From the NCBI RefSeq assembly GCF_900700375.1, contig NC_041710.1, positions 23,867,533-23,931,532 of the forward strand: a stretch of 64,000 nucleotides of DNA, in the 5' to 3' direction. Shown in pieces: positions 40,845-53,319 of this stretch (position 1 is its first letter; the number at the start of each line of letters is the position of its first letter). Under the pieces are notes generated by a model that was given only the letters and a program-made list of their open reading frames with translations, was not told where the DNA came from and did no database searches. Made by a program: the position numbers and the translations under genes. This DNA is from Denticeps clupeoides (Eukaryota > Chordata > Actinopteri > Clupeiformes > Denticipitidae).

Positions 40845-41498
40845 AAAGGACAGAATTAATTACTGTTCACTTACAGCACATGATTTTAAACCCAGTCTAA
40901 AACAATACATTACATGTTTTTTTTATTATTATTACATTTACAATGAATATAAATAGTATGTAACATTTTAATCAGGGTAAAAAGTAGGGTAAACATTTAT
41001 TTTCTGTTTTTGTTTTCTTCCAACTTTTGTCTTTTTATATAGATCTACACATTTATCACAAAACACTTTTACATGTATTCTAAATCGATTATGCTAGATT
41101 ATTGTGACCTAAGTATTTCCTTATTTCAGTTCAATAAAACTATGGAGCAACTACTATGGAGCAAAACCATGTGTTTTCTATTGCAGAAATCTGAAGGATA
41201 AAACTAAAGGATATATAACACATTCGTGTGGTGCAATATGTACAACTATTTGAGAGCATGTGGCTCTCGTTTGTCATAGCATTTAATGTGTTACATTGCT
41301 GAGGGTGGACCTCTTGTGGCGCGATGGAGAACAGGCTTGCCGAGAAAAGAGAATGAACAGATCACAGAGGCTGCTTCCTTGGAGGACGTTCATCCCCTTC
41401 GCCCTTCGTGAATAGATGTGACCACGGAAGACATAAATAAACACGTTCAAGCATTAGTTATGCACACAATTAATGTACAGGTTTTTAAAAACTTGCGC

Positions 41499-41571
41499 AG
41501 GCCCCAGCGAGATTTGAACTCGCGACCCCTGGTTTACAAGACCAGTGCTCTAACCCCTGAGCTATGGAGCC
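41499..41571 (-). tRNA. tRNA-Thr(TGT)
   Basis: The minus strand folds as a full cloverleaf: acceptor GGCTCCA with TGGGGCC (one G-T pair), D arm TAGCTCAGGGGTTAGAGC, anticodon loop CTTGTAA (TGT, reading ACA), T arm GAGTTCAAATCTC, with no intron. A five-T terminator follows 16 bases downstream (about 41482-41486). It looks functional. Confidence 0.95.
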
Positions 41572-42060
41572 GGACCTTCTCTGCACACTTCAACAACTGT
41601 TTACATATATTAAAATAGGAAATATAACAAGTCTTTTCATTTAGTGGTGGTTAATCCGGTATTATTAGACGAACGATTTTGAATTATATAGGCAATGCTC
41701 GTTTAGTGGTATATGAATAAAGATTACAAGATCCTACTCTTCAAGTAGGAGTCAGACTTTTTAAAATTTGGTACAGACGACAGGATTGCTGCTCTATTTG
41801 CGAACATGGAATCGCAATTCACGACAATACGCAAAAAATACGTTTAAATGATTAAATTTAAACGAGTCGCACTGCGCACTGCAGTGGTTTAATGAAGCTA
41901 CATTGCCACCTATTGGGGAAATTCAGTCAAAACTATAATCTGTCTTGTTAGAAATTAATGTATTTCTGTGAACAAACAAATAATTTTTTTCGATCAGCCA
42001 ATCGTTTTGTTTTTGCTCTTACAAAACGTATTTATTATAATTTTATACAACTATAAACGC
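41572..42060. other. Intergenic, no gene recognised
   Basis: AT-rich with no supported gene. The last eight bases (42053-42060, ATAAACGC) are the left target duplication of the hAT element that follows. Confidence 0.5.
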
Positions 42061-43617
42061 CAGAGTTACTGTAATTGAGTAGTTTTTGTGAATAATTTGT
42101 CATTTTTAAGTAGATTTTGAAATAGGTCATTTTATTTTTACTTAATTACATTTTCAGACAAGTATTTTCCTTCGCTACATTGGAAAAACCCAAGTTACTG
42201 AGTAAAAAATGAAATGCAAAAAATAATAATAAATCCGTCTGAACTGAGAGGAAATTGCGCAGCTTCCCGCGCGACAACCTCTGGGTCCTAAAGCCGGTTA
42301 ACACGAGTCAATCAGAAAAGTACAGCAGTACAACCAATGGAAAGGTGTCCGGGAATTCTTTATTTTGTTATTCTGCTGTGATTAAATCTTCCGAAAGGGT
42401 TGTTGACCAAAACAATGGTGTCCCTAGCATCACTTTAAGCAAATAGTCAGTCATCTTTTGTATCAAATTCACAATTTGTTTGACATAAATGACATCTTGA
42501 TTGATGTTGGAGAATGTTGCCCAGATATCCTATACAGTACATCCAGATACAATCCACATTTTGTTATGTTTCACCTTATTCCAAAATTGATTAAATGCAT
42601 TTTTCATCACATTTCAACCCCATAATGACAATGTGAATAAAAGTTTACTTGAGTTTTTGGCAAATTTATTAAAAAAAAAAAAAAAAACCTGAGAATGCAC
42701 ATGTACATCACATGTATTCACAGCCTTTGCTCAGTACTTTGCTGATATACCTTTGGCAGCAATTACAGGCTCAAGTCTTTTTGAATATGTTGCCACATGC
42801 TTGGCACACCAATCCTTGGCCAGTTTGGCCAATTCCTCTTTGCAGCACCTCTGAAAGATGGGAAGTGTCAGTGCACAGCCATTTTAAAATCTCTCCAGAG
42901 ATGTTCAATTGGATTCAAGTCTGGGGTCTGGCTGGACCACTCAAGAACATTCACTGATTTGTCCTGAAGCCACTCCTTTGTAATTTTGGTTGTGTGTTTA
43001 GGGTCATTGTCCTGCTGAAAGATGAATCGTCAAGAGCGCTCTGGAGCAAGTTTTCATCCAGAATGTCTCTGTACATTGCTGCAGTAATCTTTCCCTCTAT
43101 CCTGACTAGTCTCCCAGTCATCTCCACAGCATGATGCTGCCACCACCATGCTTCACTATATAGGGATGGTATTGGCCTGGTGATGAGCGGTTTCCTCAAA
43201 GGTGACAACTGGCATTCATACCAAAGACCAGAGAGTCTTGTTTCTCATGGTCTGAGAGTCCTTTAGGTGGCTTTTGGCAAACTCCACGTGCCATGTGCCT
43301 TTTACTAAGGAGTGGCTCCCGTCTGTCCTCCTTTTCATACAGGCCTGATTGGTTGATTTCTGCAGAACATGGTTGTCCTTCTAGAAGTTTCCCCTCTGTT
43401 CGTTCTGGAACTCTGACAGCATGATCATTGGGTTCTAAGTCACCTTCCTTGACAAAGGCCCTCCTCCCCCAGTTGCCCAGTTTAGGTTGTGGGCCAGCTC
43501 TAGGTAGAGTCTTGGTGGTTTCGAACTTCTTCCATTTATGGATGATATGGGCCTCTGTGCTCTTTGGGACCTTCAAAGCAGCAGACATTTTTCTTTAACC
43601 TTCTCCAGATTTGTGCC

Positions 43618-44210
43618 TGTAAAACTGTGGAGAATAGAATAAAAAACTCTCTCTATACACACAAAAGCACTGTATTAAAAACCATTCCAACCTGATGTTA
43701 CCTGGCAGAAAGAAGCATGGTGGCAAAATAGAGGTAAAAATAATTTATTAACACCAGTAAATTATTATTGCAGTTACATGTGAATATTGTATGTAAAAAG
43801 GTACCAATGTTACAACCAAAATGAAAAGAAGGAGAAAAAGTAGAGAAAGAGAGAGAAAAGTCATGAGAAAAATAGGTAAATAGAAAAGACTCAGGTACTG
43901 ATGGGAAGATTCCCCTCAGCTCCTGATGGAAAAGAAAATGGCACTCCCAGACCACAAGTGAACATTCCTTTATACATTTGACCCAGAGGAAGTCATCACA
44001 GACCAATCAGAATTGATTGTTTTTGTCCTGTCATGCCCCCGGTGTCTCCCGTCTGCAGCAGACAAAGAGAGCAGGCGGTTTTGGTCGGGTGAAGGCTGCT
44101 AAATGCTGTAATGCCATTTGACAAAGACATGGAGAACAAATAGGTGTTGGCATCTCCAAATGACAAAAGCTACAGAAATATCGTGGTCCTGCACAATGTC
44201 CCATCTTACA
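43618..44210 (-). mobile_element. Possible solo LTR
   Basis: A 593-bp block absent from the Tc1 consensus as I know it. Its ends are TGTAA and TTACA (the TG...CA pattern of LTRs), with TGCC and TGCT flanking as an imperfect 4-base duplication. On the minus strand a TATAAA lies near 43974 and an AATAAA near 43745, in the order expected of an LTR. No internal coding part remains. Family undetermined (Gypsy or ERV-like). It is younger than the Tc1 it interrupts. Confidence 0.5.
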
Positions 44211-44270
44211 TGCTTCAAGACAATCCTGTCTCAGGGGTCTACATACAATTCCTTTGACTTCATGCTTGGT

Positions 44271-44467
44271 TTTTACATTTACATTTTACAGCATTTATCA
44301 GACACCCTTATCCAGAGTGACTTACAATCAGTAGTTACAGGGACAGTCTCCCTGGAGCAACTTAAGGTTAAGTGTCTTGCTCAGGGACACAATGGTAGTA
44401 AGTGGGATCTGAACCTGGGTTTCCTGGTTCACAGGCAAGTGTCTTACCCACTAGGCTACTACCACAC
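44271..44467 (-). repeat. SINE-B, tRNA-derived
   Basis: Minus-strand SINE with head GTGGTAGTAGCCTAGTGGGT, B box and the tail GTCACTCTGGATAAGGGTGT, ending in ACATTTACATTT-like repeats. It is the same family as the SINE half of the composite at 28836, but has no tRNA-Tyr attached. Inserted in the Tc1 element. Confidence 0.8.
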
Positions 44468-45385
44468 ATGAACGGTCAACAATGGGACCTGGCGTGTACC
44501 TGGTGTGTGCCTTTTCAAATCATGTAAAATCAACCGTTTTTTTCCACAGGTGGACTCCAACTAAGCTGCAGAAACATCTCACGGATGATCAGGGGAAACA
44601 GGAGGCACTTGAGCTCATGGCAAAGGCTGTGAATAGTTACGTACCTGTGCATTCTCAGTTTTTTTATTTTTAATAAATTTGCCAAAACCTCGATTAAACT
44701 TTTTTCACTATGTCATTATGGGGTGTTCTGTGTAGAAATAAGGAAAAAGTGAATTTTGGACATAACATAACAACATAACGTGGAAAACGTGATGTGCTGT
44801 GAATACTTTCCGGATGCACTGTATATGCTTTTTGCCTGTGTATTCCTTACATTATATTGCTCAAACTGAACAAGAGCCTTACAGTCTAATGTTGTATTAT
44901 TCTGTGGGGCAGGGCACTTTATTTCATTTTTTATATCACAGTCATTGTGCTCATTTGTCAGTAAAAACAGCCAATATGCAACTGTTTGCTATAGAATGAG
45001 CAAAAAGCACAGTTTGTTAAAAAGGAATTGTTGATGGATACTTTGATTTTGTTTTTTTCTTTTTATTATAATGTTTGAGTTGGACCAATTCAGAGTTTGG
45101 AACTTTTGTGGCCAAATGTGCTTAAAAATGGTTTTGGGGGTGGTTTGAACATAGTTTGCTCATTATACTGCCTAAATACTGTTTAATAAAAACGACTAAT
45201 GCTGTTGAAAGTAACTAAGTAACTTTTACTCAAAGTCAATTTTAAATTAAGTATTTTTTTTTACTTTTACTCAAGTAGATTTTTAGTTGGGTACTTTTAC
45301 TTTAACATGGGTAGAATTTAAGCAAAGTAAAGATACTTTTACTTAATTATATTTTTTCAGTACTCTTTCCACCTCTGATAAACGC

Positions 45386-46250
45386 ACCATTTCAGCTCTA
45401 TGTGATCCATTATGATATCGATGTTAAGAGACATTTCGTTTTACATTGAACAGTTCAATGTTACTCATGAATATAAGCAAAGGATTGAGTGAGGTGATCA
45501 ATTAAATATCTCAGTCCACGAGGAACGTTTTTAAACCGAATCTTAATTTTCTTCCATTTTCTTCTGATCGTCTGCACAGGCACCTTTTGCTTACTCCGAT
45601 CTTCACACTAAACGAAAGGCAGAGAAGCCGTGCCTCAGTGCTGCTTGCGAAGTGGTGCCCATTCCCCGCACTAAAACAGGGCACGATTTTTTTACGATTC
45701 GTTTAATGTACCAGGAAAAAAAATCCAACAGAGAGTCTTTCGGGATTCGAATGATCCGGATCTTCCAGGTGAAGCGAGCTAAAAGATCCGAACCAGTGAA
45801 AAGATTTGGAATGGCCCCCGCCGGAGCGCGCTCCTGACCAGCCTTGTGCTGCGTAATTTGCGCGGCGGCCGCAGCAGTGACACTTCTGACTTCACGTAGG
45901 CTACATGTTCCGTTTTCAGGTAACAGCTCGCCGTTACCCCACAGCGACGCGCGGTTTGCTTTTGCATATTTTATTCGTAAGGCGGAATCGTTCCGCGCAC
46001 AGGTCAATTTTGTGGAGCCGTGGCTTTGTTTATCGACACTCGGTCCAATTCCGAGCCGCGGCCTGTGAGCTCCAGCTTGGCCGCATCTCCCTGTCCCACA
46101 TAGCGATTAGAGGCCTGGGGCGTCAGGGGACCGTGTTTCTGTCGGGGGATTTCGTACGATTTTGGATTTCTTGCATAACGCCGTGTTCAGGTTTCCGTGG
46201 AAAGAAAGATGTGCGCGTGATTTAGCAGTTTAGCTGGCTAGCGGGCTAGC
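45386..46250 (+). promoter_or_regulatory. PATL1 promoter region
   Basis: From about 45770 to 46230 CG dinucleotides become frequent (GCGCGGCGGCCGCAGCAGTG, TCGGTCCAATTCCGAGCCGC), surrounding the PATL1 ATG exon at 45905. A CpG-island promoter is inferred; no TATA box was evident. Confidence 0.55.
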
Positions 46251-49200
46251 TGTACATAGCTAGCAGCCATGAAATTGTATGTGAAAGCACACCAAACAGC
46301 ATGTCATGTTTGGCTTTATATTGAGACGTTGTTCTGTCTGTAACTCCACAAAACGTTTTGCTTTCATTTCATGTTGTACTTTCTCGCAGCTGCCCAGCCC
46401 TGAAAGTAGGGCGCGCGAGCGTGTCCGTGGGTTAGCCGACTCTGTTAGTTAGCAGGCTAGCATTCGAACACTTTACCACATGTGCAATGTCTCCTGTCTT
46501 GGCGTTTTCAGTCTCTTGACGATGACTGTACGCTGGAGGAGGAGGAGGAAGAGGAAGGGCTGGTAGAGGAAGAAGACGAAATCGATCAATTTAATGATGA
46601 TACGTTCGGAGCTGGGGCTATTGGTGAGTTCACACACCGAGTACGTTTGATCCGCAGGGCGCACGGATCGGTTGCCTGTGACACCGTTGTGTAGAAACCG
46701 AACCAGCGCCTTCCGATTGTGTTTTCAGATGACGACTGGCAGGAAGAGCATGCACGCCTGGCAGAGTTGGATGAAAGGGTTCGAGATGGGTCAGCGGGGA
46801 GCGATGCGTCTTGCACCGCTCTACCCCCTCCGGCAGAGAATGTACCGCTTCCGTCCTTGTTACCCCCGCAGCCTTCAGCCAAGCCGCCTCCGGGTCTGGA
46901 GGAGAGCAGGGGTGAGGACCTGGTGGAATCTCTGGCTCGTTTAATCCTGGGCTCAGATCCTGCAATTGCTGGAGTTAGTGCATCCGGCCCGGATAGATCC
47001 CAGTTTGGTCCTATGCCTCAAACCCAGGCTGCGCCCTCGACACATGCTGTTGGAGCCCCGTCACTGCTGAGCTACCAACAACACCAGCACCTCCTACACC
47101 AAGGGACACCATCCCTTCCACAAGTAAACCGCACCCTTCCTTTTCTTCAGTATAAACATTTATGGCAAATGTATAGGCTTGACTGCAACAGAATTCCATC
47201 TACATTATTGAGGGGGGGGGGGGTACTGCAGACCTCATTGTAGTAGCATGTCTCTTACCTATTTCAAAATGCTTTTCAAGTTGACCCTCATATATTGCAG
47301 TGCAAGGCTAAATAACTTGATTTTCAACTTACCAGCAGACATTTTTAATGTGGTCATACATTAACTATACCTCCCCATTCATCTTTGGCTTAGGTAAACT
47401 CTCACAGTATTTGGGAGAACAGTATGGGCTTTGGGCCTGTGGGTGTCAACCCTGGATTGGCCAGCCACATGAAGGTACCATTCCCATCCGAGGAACCATA
47501 CAGATCTGTCCACTGTGTGCTATTTTTCAATTTGCGATACTCGTCTTGTCTCTGGCTTTCTGCAGGACAGTCCGCTGCTTTCAATTATCAAGGAAGTGGG
47601 GCTGCCTAAGCGGCCTCCTCCAGTAAGGAGTGAAGATGGTCGGGACTTGTCCGAAAGGGTCCCCCCACCCCGTTCATCATCACCTGTGATTGGTAGCCCT
47701 CCAGTGAGGGCAGTGCCTATTGGAACACCACCTAAACAGCCGATGAGTCATGCTCTAAATCAAGTTCGTATAACTTTTGGACCCAATTTACTTGACTTCA
47801 TTTTGACTTTATTTTAGTGATTATTTGCTTTAGTGCATTTAAATGACCTGTACTTATTGCTTAAACACTGAAACCACTTCATGGTGCATGCTTATTTATT
47901 GGGAAATTGTTCACTTCCTCACTATAACTTTTTTGGAACGTTGGCAAAGTGGTTAGAGGGTTAACACAGAGGCAAATTATTTAAGCATATGAAGTGTTCT
48001 GGGAATAGTAATGTAAGGGCTGAACTCCTTTAGACTGGCAGAAGACAACCTAGAATTATTTGAATTACTTATAGTAGTGTAGTATGTAAATATATCTTAC
48101 TTTTAGTCTTTTTCTCTCTCCAGATCCATTGCCCAACAGTTCACGTCCGTGCCCCAGTTCAGCACCGTTTCCCATCTCCCTTCCCTGAACGCCTCTCCCC
48201 CAACACTATCCTCAACATTGCTGTGAGTTCCTCTAGTCTTCCTCCTCCCTGAACCTGTTAGCCACTTTATGCTGTTGATGCATGATAAGTTCTTAAGTTG
48301 TTACATATATTTGGTTGTTTTATGGTTTCACTCTCTATCACTCTTGATTTTAGAACTCTCCTTTGTGTCGGCCTCCATTCCCTGCTGGAGTTTTGTCTCA
48401 AATTCAGCAGGCCCAGCTGCTTAACTCCCAGGTTTGTTAAATTTATTCAAGCAAAAATGAATGGCGTGTGTGTGATTTGATTATTAATTTTTTATTCTTT
48501 GCTTGCTAGGTGAGGCCTTTTCCGAGAGGTAGCCCCGCTCCCCCTTTGCTGCCTGGTGGTGCAGGATTCAGGCCTTTTTTTGGTCAGCCTCCTCCGAGAG
48601 TGGGTCCACATGGTCCTCCACCAAATTCAATTCGGCACAACACCACACATCTCCACCCGCAGCATCGAAGAATGCTGACCCAGAGAATGCAGAACCGAGG
48701 GTCTATGTATGTAACTCATGTTTTATTTTATTTACACACTCTTCTTTTCACAAACTTTTTTCTTCATTAAATGATGTGATCACAATTATTTTAGGTAAAA
48801 CACATTTTATTGCATTTTCTATTTTAAACAAACGGAAATGAACAAGTCTTTCAGTTCAAAATGAAGCCTCTAAGGATGTGTGAAAAATAACTTAAAAAAT
48901 AAGTTAAACATAATTTACCCAAGACAAAGGGCTAACAAAAAATAAATAGCAATTGCAGAGTACAATGATGCAAACAAGAAAACAAAAGGAACATACTACA
49001 GGCCTTCATATTTTTGGCGATAAAAAACATCCTGTCAACATTTTCTGGTTTAAGAGATTACTGGTCTGGTATTTAATATGAAAAATGAACATCTGTTTAC
49101 CTGATCTTTTGGTCCATACACAGAGGCATTTTGTATAGATTTGTCAAGAACTGTACAGTGAACTGCAATATATTCAGGTGTCAGAACAGAAGCTGTGCCT

Positions 49201-51175
49201 TTCCTATGGGGTGGGAAGACAAATGCTTTTGTCTGTAACATGAATAACATTATTTATCAAACACAAAATTTCGTTACATGCAGCATGAAAAAAAAATCTT
49301 ATACATTTTATGAGCTCGGAAATAGAGCTGTAATTCTTGGCCTGAGCTCATACAGTCTATGCTTTCGTTCGCCCCCTGGTGGTTGTCTTGAGAAAGTGCT
49401 TGATTTGGTATGCAGCAGAGCCCGCTTCTCAAAAAGTTGCCTTAAATTAATCTTGGCTGCCAAAACCATGATTAAAATTAAATTAATCTGTATGTTCAAA
49501 ACATACAGATAAACATGATTGTGCAGCACTATTGTGTTTATCTGTATGTTTTATTTTTATAGAATTTTATTCCTTAAGCAGAATGCAAATTTGCTTATAC
49601 AGTTTCAAATGACATACTAAAAACCCCTCAATTTTTTTTTTCTTTTTTCCTCCCAGTGACCATGGTGGCAGGGGATGTGACAGGCGGAGCAGGGATCCCT
49701 ACAGCAATTTGATGACACAAAGGGAGAAGGAATGGGTTGCTCGCATTCAAATGATGCAGCTCCAAAGCACTGATCCTTACCTGGATGACTATTACTACCA
49801 GGTGAACACTCATCTTAATTTTAGTTTTCATGAGTCAATTATAAATGCTGTCTGTTTATCTATTCCAGTTTCAGAATCTTAATGGTAACTGTTATTTTTG
49901 TATTGTGAATTTTAATGCCCTTTGTCCCCTTTAACAGAATTATTATGAGAAAATGGAGAAGCGTCAGGAACGGGATAGAGACAGCAGCAGGAAAGAGCAC
50001 ACTACCAAACTCATAACCCCTCAGGTGGCCAAGTTGGAGCACACATATCGCCCAGGTTGATCAGTGTTGCTATCATTCATTTGTAATTATATCAATGCAG
50101 TCAATCATAGAAGCCTTGTTTGGTCCTTGTAAAGCAATCATGTCATTTTTTTTTTGTTAGATTTCTGTGTAAAGGGGGCTGCTGCTATTCATATCCAGTT
50201 GTATACGATCCATCATCATAATCCATTCCATTAACATTGCGGCCTGTTGCTTTCTATTTCCTATAGTACAGTTTGCTGGCTCCTTAGGAAAGCTGACTGT
50301 GTCAAGCGTGAATAATCCAAGGAAGATGATTGATGCAGTGATGACAAGTCGCACTGATGATGAGGTTGAGACATCTTTGTTACCTAAAACACACACACAC
50401 AGACATTTTTGTTTACTTTGGAATCATATCTACCTCAATTCTGTTCAACTGCACAGGAAAAGAGAGAAAAGCAGGTGTGGAATAAAAGGCGTCAGATCCT
50501 CTACACTGTGGAAAAGGTGAGATCCCTTGAAGCATTGGACTTGCTGTCCATACAATGGTCAACGACTGTGATTGCCTCAATGTTTCATATTCCGTAGATG
50601 TACAGTTTGTTACTGGAGGTGCAGGACTTTGAGAAGAAGTTCCTTCAGACCCCAGAGGAGGAGAGGGATGCTTTGCTGGAGCAGCATAAAAACAACACGT
50701 TGCAGCTCTACAACTCCATTAGGGAGAAAGAATGGGATGACAGGTGCATGAAGAAAAAAATTGAGATTTTTAAGGGCTGGTCTGAAGAAAGTAAAGCAAA
50801 AACGCTGAGTTGTTTGACTGTTGTCCTTTTTTTTTAATATAGAGTGAGTGATGAGCAGTGCCTCATGATTATGTCTGTGAGAAAGGGCAAAGGCCTCATT
50901 GCCAGGCTTCTCCCCTTCCTGCCCCCGCCGCAGGCTGCTGCTGTTGTCATGGGGGTTGCAAGGAACATCCCCGCTTTGGCAAAGAAAGACAAGCAAGACC
51001 AGGTAAAGAATGTAATATTGTAGTCCTAATTGCTCTAACGGCAGTTACTTTGACTTTTTTTACGTCCTATAAGTTTGTCCATCCTGATGAGGACAAGGCC
51101 ATTACATAACTGTCTGCATGCCAAATATTTTTTAACTCTTAAACCAGGCATGTATTCTTTTTATTTATTTATTTA

Positions 51176-51243
<68 letters not shown>

Positions 51244-53261
51244 AAATGTCTACTCTCAACTTACTGAACCTCTACAGACATAACAAGATTTAAAAAATTA
51301 TAATTAATACATATAATAGAAAAATATTACAATGTTAATAATCTGTGATGACCTCTTGATGATTTTTGCTAAATCGATATTTGGTAAACCTGAGATTTGA
51401 ATTGGTGCTTCACTTCCCAAAAGCTTGCTAGTGTAACTACTTCATGTACAAGAGGCACATCAACAACAAAAAAAGCAGCCAAGTTCACTATGCACAAACC
51501 GTTCCAGGGTTTACACAATTGTTTTGGATAAGTGCTTCTAGATCAGGGCGTCAGAGCAATCTATGCCCTGCAGGTTTGTGTACAATTGCCCAAATCATAA
51601 TTGTGTGTCCTCATGCTGTTACCCAACATAAAGTCCTCGCTTTGTGTTTAACTCAAAATACTTATTTTTTAAATTTAGTTTTATTTAATTAATTTCATCT
51701 TGTCGTTTGCCTTGATTCGCATGCCGTGCACTTTTGGGCATAGTCAGAAATGCCACCCTTTGGCTCAACAACCCTTCTCACTAAATCTCAATTAACCCTT
51801 AGTTGCCGTAAGATACACACACACCTTACAAACTGAATACACACAAACATTAATCCCAATATCCCACATTCACAACACACAAAACTATAAGAAGGCAATT
51901 TGGCTTCTACGATAATCATGACTGCTGTCACTTAACCTTGTCCTGTAATGTGTGGCGTTCCACCAGGTGGCGCATATAAACCTCAAGAGCTTGGCCAGAA
52001 TCTGACTGGTTTTTATACAGGCTTGCACGGTAACTGAGCATGAGAAAGATGATAAAATGGTTAGCGATTACATTTTTTGTTGCATCGGCAACAAAAGCAA
52101 TGTCTGGGTTGTGAGGATGTATAATCTACCCATTTTTTTACATAAAGCAAAAGAGCTTACTGATTACTAAGTCTGACTAACGATAACATGACTGCTCTTA
52201 TTTTCTGCCACCACTCCATGGAGATGGTGCCTAACCGCTGACCTACACTTAACTGTTTAACCCCCATGTAACACACATCTCAACATGCATACATCCAACC
52301 CGCTTGAATATTTCCTTTCCTTCAACAACACCGTTCCAACTAAAAGTGAATGTAAATATATCGATATTTTTGGTCTGATTTCTATGCATCTGGTGCTGGC
52401 CTGACCAGTCTTATTTTAAGTCAATTTGGCCCCTGAGCTGAAAGGTTTTCCAGAGTATGTTTCTCTTTTCACAAATAAGTTTCTTTCTTTCACAGGTCCT
52501 CTGTTGTTTGGTGGATCCTGTTGCTGTTGTGATCCAATCCATGTCCAGTTCTGCCCTTACTGATTTGCTGCAAGAGCTGCAAGGCAGTGAGGGTCAGCTT
52601 CCCAGGGTGCTTCAAAACAAGGTGCCCGAAGGAAATTAAATGCATTAGTAGGCGTGGAGTCAGTTGTTTGCAGTGGAGACTCTAGTCAGTAGAAATGTGG
52701 GACAGTTCTCGAGCACTTGCACCAATGCAGTGGACCGGGGCTAATAATTCTTAATTCATTTTTTTTTTTTTTTTTTTTTATATTCACAGCAAATTAACCT
52801 TCTTTTTATATTCCTGTAGTTTGGCGTGACGTTGCTTTACCTGATCCTTAGTGAAGGGGAGCGAATGCAGAGCTCTGATCCTAACTGTCAGCTCATGGAT
52901 GACAATCGATGGTAAGACTGTTTATTTGGAAGGTGTGTGGGTTAAACTAGATACCTCCTCATCCTGCAGTTACCTTTGCTTTTTTTTTGCAGTCCTATGT
53001 TTAATTTGTGACCTTTTTCTGTGGTGTTCTTTTTTCAGGACAGAGTTGGTGTTCTCAGTCACCAGGGAGCTGTTAAAAGTCCCTTCGTCATCACTCTCTC
53101 CTCCACTCTTCACACCTCCCAACCTTCTCTCACTATTCTCTCGCTATGTAGACCGTCAGAGGCTGGAGCTGCTGCAAGAGAAGTTACAGTGAGTTTGCTT
53201 CTAATCTTTTCATGTGTTCATGTAATATTCTCATTTTAGCATTTTAATTGAATTTGTTTTG

Positions 53262-53297
<36 letters not shown>

Positions 53298-53319
53298 GGT
53301 TAATGCGTTATCCAGGTAG
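45905..53319 (+). CDS. patl1: PATL1, mRNA decapping scaffold Pat1b
   Basis: Coding exons: 45905-45919, 46512-46623, 46729-47123, 47394-47474, 47566-47763, 48124-48222, 48354-48431, 48510-48706, 49657-49801, 49938-50055, 50267-50364, 50457-50516, 50598-50743, 50843-51002, 52496-52621, 52820-52911, 53039-53188, 53298-53319. Frame holds; 763 residues against 770 in human. Pat1b bridges deadenylation and decapping in P-bodies, binding DDX6, the LSM1-7 ring and DCP2. The N-terminus has an acidic run and [11 protein letters not shown] (28-38), the DDX6-contact motif. A Pro-rich middle includes [60 protein letters not shown] and [14 protein letters not shown] mark the helical C-terminal RNA/LSM-binding fold. 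The first exon codes for only MFRFQ. The exon 5 donor is GTTCGT, weak but phase-correct. A possible ATTAAA signal is near 53558. Confidence 0.95.
51184..51241. repeat. (TA)n microsatellite
   Basis: About 29 TA units in PATL1 intron 14, the longest intron after intron 1. Confidence 0.95.
53264..53295. repeat. 32-base poly-T at final PATL1 acceptor
   Basis: An uninterrupted T tract directly before the AG of the last, 22-bp coding exon; it acts as an extreme polypyrimidine tract. Confidence 0.9.

Larger units (their letters stand above)
42533..44823 (-). mobile_element. Tc1-like transposon with two insertions
   Basis: Inverted ends ACAGTACATCC and GGATGCACTGT with TA at the borders. The termini contain TTTTGTTATGTTTCACC and CCATTCCAAAATTG-like sequence typical of a very common fish Tc1 family. 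The minus strand at 43196-43588 encodes the helix-turn-helix N-terminus (AHIIHKWKKFETTKTLPRAG), and the rest of the transposase lies toward 42700, frame-shifted. It is interrupted by a possible solo LTR (43618-44210) and a SINE-B (44271-44467). Confidence 0.85.
42061..45377. mobile_element. hAT element hosting nested insertions
   Basis: Starts CAGAGTTACTGTAATTGAG and ends TACTCTTTCCACCTCTG. Identical 8-mers ATAAACGC at 42053-42060 and 45378-45385 form a perfect target duplication, diagnostic for hAT. Without the Tc1 insertion the element is about 1 kb, with no transposase frame, so it is non-autonomous. A related end fragment lies at 4886. Confidence 0.8.

Noticed and set aside
45603-46225. 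Overlapping frames at the PATL1 promoter
   Set aside because: CpG-island sequence; only the MFRFQ start splices in frame to the next exon.
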